A DNA stretch of 5,591 bases from an uncultured Ruminococcus sp. (GTDB lineage Bacteria; Bacillota; Clostridia; Oscillospirales; Ruminococcaceae): contig CALGTT010000280.1 of the NCBI GenBank assembly GCA_937901485.1, positions 1 through 5,591 of the forward strand, written 5' to 3'. The notes beneath the pieces are model-generated. The model was not told the origin of the DNA. It saw nothing but the letters and a program-made list of their open reading frames with translations, and searched no databases. Below, piece by piece: positions 1-4,413 of this stretch; position 1 is the stretch's first letter; each line of letters starts with the position of its first letter. The position numbers and the translations under genes are program-made.

Positions 1-114
1 TATGCCGGCGGTGACGCAGTTACCGGTGCGGCAACGGTCATTCTTGCCATGGGCGCAGGCAAAGCTGCAGCAAAGGCTATGGATGCATATATGCAGAAAA
101 ACAAAGAAAACTAA
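1..114 (+). CDS. gltA: Glutamate synthase small subunit (GltA/GltD-type flavoprotein), C-terminal end only
   Basis: This is the 3' end of a gene that begins outside the window: 37 codons in frame 1, closed by TAA at 112-114. The peptide contains YAGGDAVTGAATVILAMGAG, then an Ala/Lys-rich helix ending NKEN. In GltD-type NADPH-dependent oxidoreductases, the G-G-D followed by GA-TVI-AM-GK is the conserved C-terminal FAD-binding segment. Here the Asp contacts the flavin ribityl/phosphate and the last helix follows at once. In glutamate synthase this subunit moves electrons from NADPH toward the glutamine-to-glutamate reaction in the cytosol. Related stand-alone oxidoreductases (PreT-like or sulfide dehydrogenase-like) share the same ending, so the exact substrate cannot be fixed from this fragment. 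The next gene, yajC, starts only 16 nt after the stop, so the two may share a transcript. Confidence 0.78.
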   Translation, partial: YAGGDAVTGAATVILAMGAGKAAAKAMDAYMQKNKEN

Positions 115-130
115 TACAGGAGGCAGATTT

Positions 131-592
131 ATGAAGAAGAAGCTTGTAAAGGCACTGGCAGCTCTGACCGGTGCGTCCATGATGACGGCAATGGGAACGA
201 TCACCGCATTTGCGGAGGAAGCGGCAGCTGCTCCGGATCAGCCCTCCACCACTTCCATGCTGATCTCCACATTCGCAATTCCCCTGATCCTGCTGGCGGC
301 TCTGTACTTTATCATGATCCGTCCGCAGCGCAAGATGGAAAAGGAAACCAAGGAGATGCAGAACAGCCTGCAGATCGGTGATGAGGTCATCACCATCGGC
401 GGTATCGTGGGCATTGTCCTGCGTGTGGAGGAGAACACCAAGACCGTAGTGCTTGAAACCGGCAGCGACCGTCTGAAGATCCGCATGATGCAGGATGCCA
501 TCAAGGAAAATGTCACTGCAAGAGAAGCGGCTGAGGCGGCAAAGGCTGAAAAGCTCAAGGCAAGAACACAGCCGAAGACTCCCAAGGAATAA
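131..592 (+). CDS. yajC: Preprotein translocase accessory subunit YajC
   Basis: A 153-residue protein that joins the SecDF-YajC complex assisting SecYEG-driven export at the cytoplasmic membrane. The start at 131 is chosen because AGGAGG lies at 118-123 with a 7-nt gap; an in-frame upstream extension would overlap the gltA end and lacks a site. The family signature is clear: one transmembrane helix at about residues 44-63 ending in IMIRPQRKMEKE, followed by the small cytosolic domain with IGDEVITIGGIVGIV (82-96), then DRLKIRMMQDAI. The tail (129-153) is rich in Ala, Lys and Glu and probably disordered. Odd for the family is the N-terminus. Residues 1-28 look like a cleavable signal peptide (KKK, then a hydrophobic stretch, then AFA before EE), followed by an Ala/Pro/Ser linker before the helix. 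Many YajC proteins begin only a few residues before the helix. Confidence 0.93.
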   Translation: MKKKLVKALAALTGASMMTAMGTITAFAEEAAAAPDQPSTTSMLISTFAIPLILLAALYFIMIRPQRKMEKETKEMQNSLQIGDEVITIGGIVGIVLRVEENTKTVVLETGSDRLKIRMMQDAIKENVTAREAAEAAKAEKLKARTQPKTPKE

Positions 593-600
593 TCACACAG

Positions 601-658
601 CACGCCGCATAGAATGCATCAGGAACTTGTACGAACAGGGGTGATGCAATGCGGCGTG
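601..658 (+). promoter_or_regulatory. Long hairpin enclosing the RBS and start codon of the TIGR04086 gene
   Basis: CACGCCGCAT (601-610) is perfectly complementary to ATGCGGCGTG (649-658). Directly inside, after a 4-nt bulge (AGAA, 611-614), TGCATC (615-620) pairs perfectly with GATGCA (643-648). This gives 16 base pairs, most of the outer ones G-C. The 22-nt loop holds the Shine-Dalgarno sequence AGGGG (637-641) and can form a weak inner stem (626-630 with 635-639). The ATG at 649-651 is fully paired with CAT at 608-610. No T-tract follows, so it is not an intrinsic terminator. The base of the stem begins 8 nt after the yajC stop, inside the footprint of a ribosome terminating there. I infer translational coupling to yajC or a translational switch. 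The pairing is seen; the function is inferred. Confidence 0.6.
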
Positions 659-1044
659 ATCGTTTATGGAAATCTCCGGTATTCCGGACAGTGCTCGGTG
701 TGCTGGGCGGACTGCTCCGGATTATTGCCGGAATGCTCCTGCTTTCGGGCTTTCTGCTCCTTACGCATATACCGGAACGGCTGCTGATGCTTGCGGCAGA
801 TATCTTCTGGGGCATCGGGGCATTCTGCGCCGGAAATACCAGCGGTTTTCACGCACGGCGGCACGGCATTCTGACAGGTCTGCTCTGCGGTGCACTGCTC
901 TGCGGTATTCTGCTGGCAGGGTGCGTGTGCATGGGCGGGGCGATCTCAGAACGCATCGCTGTACGCTGCGGCATCCTCCTGCTTGCGGCTGTCTGCGGCG
1001 GGGTGCGGGGCGTGAACCGGAAGATCACAAAACCGCCGTATTGA
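649..1044 (+). CDS. TIGR04086-type small membrane protein, four predicted helices
   Basis: A 131-residue, very hydrophobic protein with no known activity. It starts with basic residues (MRRDR) and shows four likely membrane helices at about 15-38, 44-63, 73-95 and 103-121, ending in GGVRGVNRKITKPPY. The third and fourth segments carry several cysteines (LLCGALLCG, LAGCVCMGG, VRCGILLLAAVCGG). Size, four helices, the Gly-rich ending with GVN and the position between yajC and the SCIFF genes match the clostridial family modelled as TIGR04086, which I recall as a frequent neighbour of SCIFF loci. The ATG at 649 has AGGGG 7 nt upstream, within the 601-658 hairpin. The product could serve in handling or exporting the peptide or in the Sec pathway, but nothing in the sequence proves a role. 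Family assignment is from memory and context, not a search. Confidence 0.78.
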   Translation: MRRDRLWKSPVFRTVLGVLGGLLRIIAGMLLLSGFLLLTHIPERLLMLAADIFWGIGAFCAGNTSGFHARRHGILTGLLCGALLCGILLAGCVCMGGAISERIAVRCGILLLAAVCGGVRGVNRKITKPPY

Positions 1045-1074
1045 CGCAAAACTTCAAAAATCCACAAAATTATC

Positions 1075-1107
1075 CCATATCCCCTTGCAATCGGGGGCAA
1101 TATATGG
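1075..1107. repeat. Interrupted palindrome over the scfA promoter (candidate operator)
   Basis: CCATAT-CCCC at 1075-1084 is mirrored by GGGG (within 1093-1097) and ATATGG (1102-1107). The axis is near 1091, and a GCAAT insertion breaks the right arm. GCAAT also occurs as a direct repeat (1087-1091 and 1097-1101). The element covers the -35 hexamer and the whole spacer up to the -10. A regulator bound here would compete with RNA polymerase. No known operator consensus is recognised, and short imperfect symmetry can arise by chance. Confidence 0.3.
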
Positions 1108-1113
1108 TATAAT
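1085..1113 (+). promoter_or_regulatory. Sigma-A promoter of scfA with extended -10
   Basis: TTGCAA (1085-1090) is followed by a 17-nt spacer and a perfect TATAAT (1108-1113). A TG at 1105-1106 makes an extended -10 (TGGTATAAT). Transcription should begin at about 1119-1121, leaving a leader of roughly 35 nt before the scfA ATG. It lies 41 nt after the TIGR04086 stop, so the SCIFF genes need not depend on transcription from yajC. Confidence 0.85.
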
Positions 1114-1121
1114 ATAAAAAA

Positions 1122-1133
1122 CGAGCTTGCTCG
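1122..1133 (+). promoter_or_regulatory. Short CUUG-loop hairpin at the 5' end of the scfA transcript
   Basis: CGAG-CTTG-CTCG forms four G-C/A-U pairs closed by a CUUG loop, a tetraloop known to be unusually stable because its C and G also pair. The predicted transcription start is within a few nt of its 5' side. Stems placed at the very 5' end of a message often slow its decay, so I infer a stabilising role for the peptide mRNA. GGAGGG (1143-1148) lies outside the stem. Confidence 0.4.
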
Positions 1134-1155
1134 AATAGAAACGGAGGGAAACCAA

Positions 1156-1293
1156 ATGAAGCACATTCAGACCATCAACAAGGCAAACCTGAAGGAGTCC
1201 GCACAGAAGGGCGGCTGCGGCAAGTGCCAGGCATCCTGCCAGTCCGCTTGCAAGACTTCCTGCACAGTTGCAAACCAGAAGTGCGAGAGATAA
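1156..1293 (+). CDS. scfA: SCIFF ranthipeptide precursor (six cysteines in 45 residues)
   Basis: A 45-residue peptide, MKHIQTINKANLKESAQKGG followed by a core with exactly six cysteines at 21, 24, 28, 32, 36 and 43. The length, six-Cys count, MKHI start and core segments CQASCQSACKTSCT and VANQKCE are diagnostic of SCIFF, the highly conserved clostridial ribosomal peptide modified by a radical SAM enzyme. Residues 1-20 act as the leader bound by the maturase; the Cys-rich half is the core. In the Clostridium thermocellum system (CteA/CteB), a thioether joining Cys32 to Thr37 has been reported as I recall, and this peptide has Cys and Thr at the same positions. The product class is now called ranthipeptide because sulfur bonds to non-alpha carbons. 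The start is fixed by GGAGGG (1143-1148) 7 nt upstream. It has its own promoter and is closed by the terminator at 1313-1346; the maturase gene follows. Confidence 0.96.
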   Translation: MKHIQTINKANLKESAQKGGCGKCQASCQSACKTSCTVANQKCER

Positions 1294-1312
1294 GCTCTTT
1301 CGACATTTCTTC

Positions 1313-1346
1313 ACTGCCCTGCATCCCGTGTGCGGGGCGGTTTTTT
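1313..1346 (+). terminator. Intrinsic terminator between scfA and scfB (likely attenuating)
   Basis: The arms 1313-1323 and 1331-1341 pair over 11 positions (two G-T wobbles) around a 7-nt loop (1324-1330), and the stem runs into six T residues (1341-1346). The core is GCCCTGCA with TGCGGGGC. It lies 20 nt after the scfA stop and 50 nt before the scfB start, and no good promoter is visible between it and scfB. scfB is therefore probably expressed by partial read-through, giving many peptide messages per maturase message. Confidence 0.82.
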
Positions 1347-1395
1347 ATGCGGATACTGTGGTCGCACAGAAAATATAGATAAAGGATTGAATACT

Positions 1396-2769
1396 ATGAT
1401 ACATAAGTTTACACTCAATGGACTGTACATCGTGCTGGACGTGAACAGCGGCGGGGTGCATATCGTGGACGAGATGACCTACGATCTGCTCGATGATGCC
1501 AAGCCCCCGTTTGCGGACGAATGTCCCGCAGAGATCCTCGAAAAGCTCTCCGGCAAGTACGAGGCGGACGAGCTGAAGGAATGCTACCTCGAATTGAAAT
1601 CCCTGTATGAGGAAAAGATCCTGTTCTCCGAGGATGATTACGAGAAGTACGCGGCGTTCGCTGTTGCCTCCCCCATCAAGGCAATGTGCCTGCATATTGC
1701 ACATGACTGCAACCTGCGCTGCACCTACTGCTTCGCATCCACCGGCGACTTCGGCACGGGCAGAAAGCTGATGCCCGTGGAAACCGGCAAGATGGCGATC
1801 GACTTCCTGCTGGAAAACTCCGGCAATCGTGAAAATCTGGAGCTGGACTTCTTCGGCGGCGAGCCGCTGATGAATTTCGATGCGGTCAAGGAGATCGTAC
1901 TGTATGCGCGTGAGCGCGAAAAGGCATACGGCAAGAATTTCCGCTTCACCATCACCACAAACGGTCTGCTGCTCGATGATGACAAGATCGACTTCATCAA
2001 CAAGGAAATGTCGAATGTTGTCCTTTCCATCGACGGCAGAAAGGAAGTCAACGACCGTATCCGCGTGACTCCCAACGGCAAGGGCAGCTATGACATCATT
2101 CTGCCGAAGTTCAAGCAGCTCGTGGATGCACGCAGTAAGGACAAGGACTACTATGTGCGCGGCACGTTCACGAAGTTCAATCTGGACTTCTCCGAGGATG
2201 TTTTCCATCTGAACGAAGCCGGCTTTGACCAGATCTCTGTAGAGCCTGTTGTGGGTGATCCGAATGATCCGTATGCACTGACAGAAGCAGAGCTGCCGCA
2301 GGTATTTGCGGAGTATGAGAAGCTTGCACAGCGTCTCTTGGAGAATGACAAGGCGGGCAAGCACTTCAATTTCTTCCACTTCATGCTCGACCTGAACCAG
2401 GGCCCGTGCGCGATCAAGCGTCTGCGCGGCTGCGGATGCGGCAATGAGTATGTTGCCATCACGCCCGACGGCGATATTTACCCCTGCCACCAGTTCGTGG
2501 GCATGGAGGAATACAAGATGGGCAACCTCGAAGAAGGCACATTCGACATGGAAATGAAGAAGGTCTTTGCAGGCACGCACATCTACAACAAGCCCAAGTG
2601 CCGTGAATGCTGGGCGAAGTTCTATTGCAGCGGCGGCTGTAATGCGAACAACTACCAGTATGCCGGTGATATCCACAATGCACATGAGCTTTCCTGTGAG
2701 ATGGAAAAGAAGCGTCTGGAATGCGCGATCATGATGCAGGCGGTGAAGGCGATTGAGAAGGGAATCTGA
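1396..2769 (+). CDS. scfB: SCIFF peptide maturase, radical SAM/SPASM thioether-forming enzyme
   Basis: A 457-residue cytosolic iron-sulfur enzyme that cleaves S-adenosylmethionine to install Cys thioether cross-links in ScfA. Residues 1-90 form the peptide-recognition (RRE, PqqD-like) domain, beginning MIHKFTLNGLYIVLDVNSG. The radical SAM core follows, with its 4Fe-4S motif CNLRCTYC (Cys105, 109, 112), the GGEP SAM-contact motif (154-157) and TITTNG (185-190). The C-terminal SPASM region supplies auxiliary cluster ligands: Cys338, 346, 348, 364, then CRECWAKFYCSGGC (402, 405, 411, 415) and Cys434. The length and layout match CteB/Tte1186-type SCIFF maturases. I chose ATG 1396 with AAAGGA at 1381-1386. 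An in-frame GTG at 1330 would add 22 residues but lies inside the terminator hairpin and has no ribosome site. A small hairpin (1356-1369, CTGTG-GTCG-CACAG) sits in its leader. Confidence 0.96.
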   Translation: MIHKFTLNGLYIVLDVNSGGVHIVDEMTYDLLDDAKPPFADECPAEILEKLSGKYEADELKECYLELKSLYEEKILFSEDDYEKYAAFAVASPIKAMCLHIAHDCNLRCTYCFASTGDFGTGRKLMPVETGKMAIDFLLENSGNRENLELDFFGGEPLMNFDAVKEIVLYAREREKAYGKNFRFTITTNGLLLDDDKIDFINKEMSNVVLSIDGRKEVNDRIRVTPNGKGSYDIILPKFKQLVDARSKDKDYYVRGTFTKFNLDFSEDVFHLNEAGFDQISVEPVVGDPNDPYALTEAELPQVFAEYEKLAQRLLENDKAGKHFNFFHFMLDLNQGPCAIKRLRGCGCGNEYVAITPDGDIYPCHQFVGMEEYKMGNLEEGTFDMEMKKVFAGTHIYNKPKCRECWAKFYCSGGCNANNYQYAGDIHNAHELSCEMEKKRLECAIMMQAVKAIEKGI

Positions 2770-2782
2770 TTTCCGATATAGC

Positions 2783-2812
2783 AAAGGCACTCCCGATGTT
2801 GGGAGTGCCTTT
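2783..2812. terminator. Shared hairpin terminator between convergent scfB and the DAHP synthase unit
   Basis: AAAGGCACTCCC (2783-2794) pairs perfectly over 12 bp with GGGAGTGCCTTT (2801-2812) around a 6-nt loop. On the + strand it is followed by TACTTT, on the - strand by GCTATAT after the run of T in the arm, so the stem is strong and the T-tracts modest on both sides. It starts 13 nt after the scfB stop and 4 nt after the - strand stop at 2817, so it can end both transcripts. Confidence 0.82.
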
Positions 2813-2816
2813 TACT

Positions 2817-2975
2817 TTACAGATCACAAATACTGCTTCCAATCAGCCAGCCGCCGATGGATGCCGGAATCATGTACCAATTGACTGATGCTTTTACTGC
2901 AATCATCCAAATGACAGCTACAATCAGAAAAAGAATGCCTGCTGCCAACATGATTATGGGCTTTCTCTTCTTCAT
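2817..2975 (-). CDS. Small two-helix membrane protein of unknown function
   Basis: A 52-residue protein, beginning MKKRKPIIMLAAG, that I do not recognise as a named family. It has a basic N-terminus and two likely membrane helices at about residues 7-27 (rich in Ile, Leu, Ala, Val, with a Trp) and 33-50 (YMIPASIGGWLIGSSI), with a short ASVNW turn between them. A longer in-frame start at 3050 would overlap the DAHP synthase gene and add a polar stretch with no ribosome site. The ATG at 2973-2975 has GGAG (2985-2988 on the complement) 9 nt upstream, placed just past the DAHP synthase stop. The 17-nt gap suggests cotranscription. Size, topology and start support a real gene; expression and function are unknown. 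Confidence 0.6.
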   Translation of the reverse strand: MKKRKPIIMLAAGILFLIVAVIWMIAVKASVNWYMIPASIGGWLIGSSICDL

Positions 2976-2992
2976 CCGTTGAATCTCCGCGC

Positions 2993-4021
2993 TTACAGCT
3001 GATCCGCAATCTGATAAATCAGCTTCTCGGTCTTTTCCCAGCCCAGACACGGGTCAGTGATGGACTTGCCGTAGATGCCTTCCTCGACCTTCTGTGCGCC
3101 GTCCTCCAGATAGCTCTCGATCATGAAGCCCTTGACCATGCTCCTGATCTCCGCATTGTGGCGGCAGCTGTGCAGGACTTCCTTGACGATCCTCGGCTGC
3201 TCCAGATAGCACTTGTTGGAGTTAGCGTGATTCGTGTCCACGATCACTGCCATGTTCTGGAATGCCTTTTCTGCATAGTGATGATAGGTCAGCAGGAGAT
3301 CTTCATAATGATAGTTCGGCAGGGATTCGCCGTGCTTGTTCACATAGCCGCGCAGGATCGCGTGCGTCAGCGGATTGCCGGTCGTGTGTACCTCCCAGCC
3401 TCTGTACAGGAATGTGTGGCTGCTCTCTGCGGCAAAAATCGAATTGAACATGACGGACAGATCACCGCTGGTCGGGTTCTTCATGCCCACCGGAATGTCC
3501 ATGCCGCTTGCCGTCAGACGGTGCTGCTGGTTCTCCACACTTCTTGCACCAATTGCCACATAGGACAAAAGATCGGACAGATAGCGGTAATTCTCCGGAT
3601 AGAGCATCTCATCCGCACAGGTGAAACCTGTTTCCTCGATTACTCTCGTGTGCAGCTTGCGGATGGAGATCAGACCCTCCAGCATATCCTCCGCCTTGGT
3701 CGGGTCGGGCTGGTGCACCATGCCCTTGTAGCCCGTGCCGTTCGTGCGCGGCTTGTTGGTGTAAATTCTGGGAATGATGAGGATCTTGTGCTTGACCTGC
3801 TCGTTGACCTTTGCCAGACGGTGCATGTATTCCATCACCGAATCCTCACGGTCTGCGGAACACGGCCCGATGATCAGGATCAGACGGTCGGACTGCCCTG
3901 TGAATACCCTGCGGATCTCTGCGTCACGGTGCTCCTTGATAGGAACACACTGCTCCGAAAGCGGGAACTGCTCCCGGATCTCCTCAGGAAGCGGCATTTT
4001 TCTGATAAATTCCATTGACAT
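2993..4021 (-). CDS. aroF: 3-deoxy-7-phosphoheptulonate (DAHP) synthase, type I
   Basis: A 342-residue cytosolic enzyme that condenses phosphoenolpyruvate with erythrose 4-phosphate, the committed first step toward chorismate and the aromatic amino acids. It aligns by eye with the AroF/AroG/AroH class: IIGPCSADREDS (50-61), the PEP-binding KPRTNGTGYKGM (90-101), IGARSVENQQHR (157-168), PVGMKNPTSGD (177-187), DTNHANSNK (262-270), MIESYLEDG (300-308) and SITDPCLGWE (320-329). By comparison with E. coli AroG the metal ligands are Cys54, His265, Glu302 and Asp323, all present. The start at 4021 is set by AGGAGG at 4030-4035 with an 8-nt gap. Which aromatic amino acid inhibits it cannot be read from the sequence, so the letter in the symbol is nominal. 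No other shikimate gene is nearby. Confidence 0.95.
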   Translation of the reverse strand: MSMEFIRKMPLPEEIREQFPLSEQCVPIKEHRDAEIRRVFTGQSDRLILIIGPCSADREDSVMEYMHRLAKVNEQVKHKILIIPRIYTNKPRTNGTGYKGMVHQPDPTKAEDMLEGLISIRKLHTRVIEETGFTCADEMLYPENYRYLSDLLSYVAIGARSVENQQHRLTASGMDIPVGMKNPTSGDLSVMFNSIFAAESSHTFLYRGWEVHTTGNPLTHAILRGYVNKHGESLPNYHYEDLLLTYHHYAEKAFQNMAVIVDTNHANSNKCYLEQPRIVKEVLHSCRHNAEIRSMVKGFMIESYLEDGAQKVEEGIYGKSITDPCLGWEKTEKLIYQIADQL

Positions 4022-4056
4022 AATAGTTTCCTCCTGTTATGGTGCATTTCTATATC

Positions 4057-4085
4057 ATTATACTATAAAAATGCCTGTATGTCAA
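4057..4085 (-). promoter_or_regulatory. Full-consensus sigma-A promoter of the DAHP synthase gene
   Basis: Read on the - strand: TTGACA (complement of 4080-4085), a 17-nt spacer, then TATAAT (complement of 4057-4062). Both hexamers are perfect. Transcription should start near 4050, leaving a leader of about 28 nt with the AGGAGG site. That is too short for a T-box or a leader-peptide attenuator, so control is more likely by a repressor or by feedback on the enzyme. Confidence 0.9.
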
Positions 4086-4144
4086 GTTTTCCAGAAAATA
4101 CCGCGCCTACCTACATGTGTTGCGTCCACTTTCCCGATTACGAA

Positions 4145-4195
4145 TTTTCCACAGCCGAAAGGATGGAAATATCGCGGAAACCTCGATATTCCACA
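4145..4195 (+). promoter_or_regulatory. Two DnaA-box-like sequences 42 bp apart
   Basis: TTTTCCACA (4145-4153) fits the relaxed DnaA box TTWTNCACA. TATTCCACA (4187-4195) differs from it at one position. Both lie in the same orientation and 42 bp apart, about four helical turns. They are part of a longer imperfect direct repeat, with GCCG and GGATG following each copy. DnaA control of ribonucleotide reductase genes is established for E. coli nrdAB; its use here is only inferred. Confidence 0.25.
4168..4190. repeat. 7-bp perfect inverted repeat
   Basis: AATATCG (4168-4174) and CGATATT (4184-4190) are exact reverse complements separated by 9 nt. It lies between the two DnaA-box-like sequences and far from either promoter. 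It could be an operator half-site pair; no known consensus is recognised. Confidence 0.3.
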
Positions 4196-4214
4196 AAGCC
4201 GGATGCTTTTCAAC

Positions 4215-4230
4215 ACACTATATATTGTGG
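4215..4230. promoter_or_regulatory. NrdR box, distal copy
   Basis: ACACTATATATTGTGG matches 15 of 16 positions of the NrdR operator consensus acaCwAtATaTwGtgt, including the invariant C, the A-T core and the G. NrdR is the zinc-finger/ATP-cone repressor of bacterial ribonucleotide reductase genes. The box ends 132 nt upstream of the nrdD -35, much farther than usual, and no partner box lies the normal 31-32 bp away. Confidence 0.75.
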
Positions 4231-4330
4231 TTTAAAACGTATGTTCGCGTTTTGAGGAAAATCTATGCAATATGAACAAACTTTGTCGAAGAACGTCGAT
4301 TTTTCAGCTAATCAACTAAATTTCAACAAC

Positions 4331-4358
4331 TTTCATTGGTGAAAATCACGGCTTTCAC
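4331..4358. repeat. Alternating TTTCA/TGAAA repeats just upstream of the nrdD -35
   Basis: TTTCA (4331-4335), TGAAA (4340-4344) and TTTCAC (4353-4358) form two overlapping inverted repeats: TTTCA with TGAAA across 4 nt, and GTGAAA (4339-4344) with TTTCAC across 8 nt. A further TTTCA at 4321 lies exactly 10 bp before the first. The block ends 4 nt before the -35 at 4363. It could be an activator or repressor site; in AT-rich DNA it may also be chance. Confidence 0.3.
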
Positions 4359-4362
4359 CCCC

Positions 4363-4391
4363 TTGACAAGATCGGATTTATGCTGTATACT
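4363..4391 (+). promoter_or_regulatory. Sigma-A promoter of nrdD
   Basis: Perfect TTGACA (4363-4368), 17-nt spacer, TATACT (4386-4391, one mismatch). Transcription should start near 4398, giving a leader of about 44 nt before the ATG. The promoter lies between the two NrdR boxes. Confidence 0.87.
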
Positions 4392-4413
4392 AATATATAG
4401 CTGCTCAACATGA

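Larger units (their letters stand above)
4086..4362. other. AT-rich divergent intergenic region between the two promoters
   Basis: This is the core of the 420-nt gap between the DAHP synthase and nrdD starts. I see no convincing gene, RNA or riboswitch in it. In particular there is no cobalamin-riboswitch GCCACTG box, although such elements precede some ribonucleotide reductase genes. It does hold an NrdR-type box, two DnaA-box-like sequences, and inverted repeats at 4168-4190 and 4331-4358, listed separately. A 46-codon open frame (4115-4255) lacks a ribosome binding site and is not called. Confidence 0.6.

Noticed and set aside
1057..1080. ATCCACA and TTATCCC near the scfA promoter as DnaA boxes
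   Set aside because: Each has two or more mismatches to TTATNCACA, and no replication context exists there.
666..1112. 148-codon + strand frame overlapping the TIGR04086 gene
   Set aside because: It is in another frame of the membrane protein gene, has no ribosome site, is Arg/Cys-rich without a pattern and runs into the scfA promoter.
1330..1395. GTG start giving a 22-residue longer ScfB
   Set aside because: The GTG lies in the terminator hairpin and has no Shine-Dalgarno. The family N-terminus fits the ATG at 1396.
1345..2790. 481-codon open frame on the - strand opposite scfB
   Set aside because: It is an exact shadow of scfB, which has complete family motifs. The antisense protein shows no recognisable domain, and its length follows from the biased codon use of scfB.
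3158..4018. 286-codon open frame on the + strand opposite DAHP synthase
   Set aside because: Shadow of the DAHP synthase gene, whose catalytic motifs and metal ligands are all present on the - strand.
4115..4255. 46-codon + strand frame in the divergent intergenic region
   Set aside because: No ribosome binding site or promoter is seen, its peptide has no recognisable feature, and it spans the NrdR box and repeats.
4283..4304. TCGA...TCGA followed by five T residues, terminator-like
   Set aside because: The stem would be only 4 bp with a 6-nt loop, and no gene ends upstream on the + strand.
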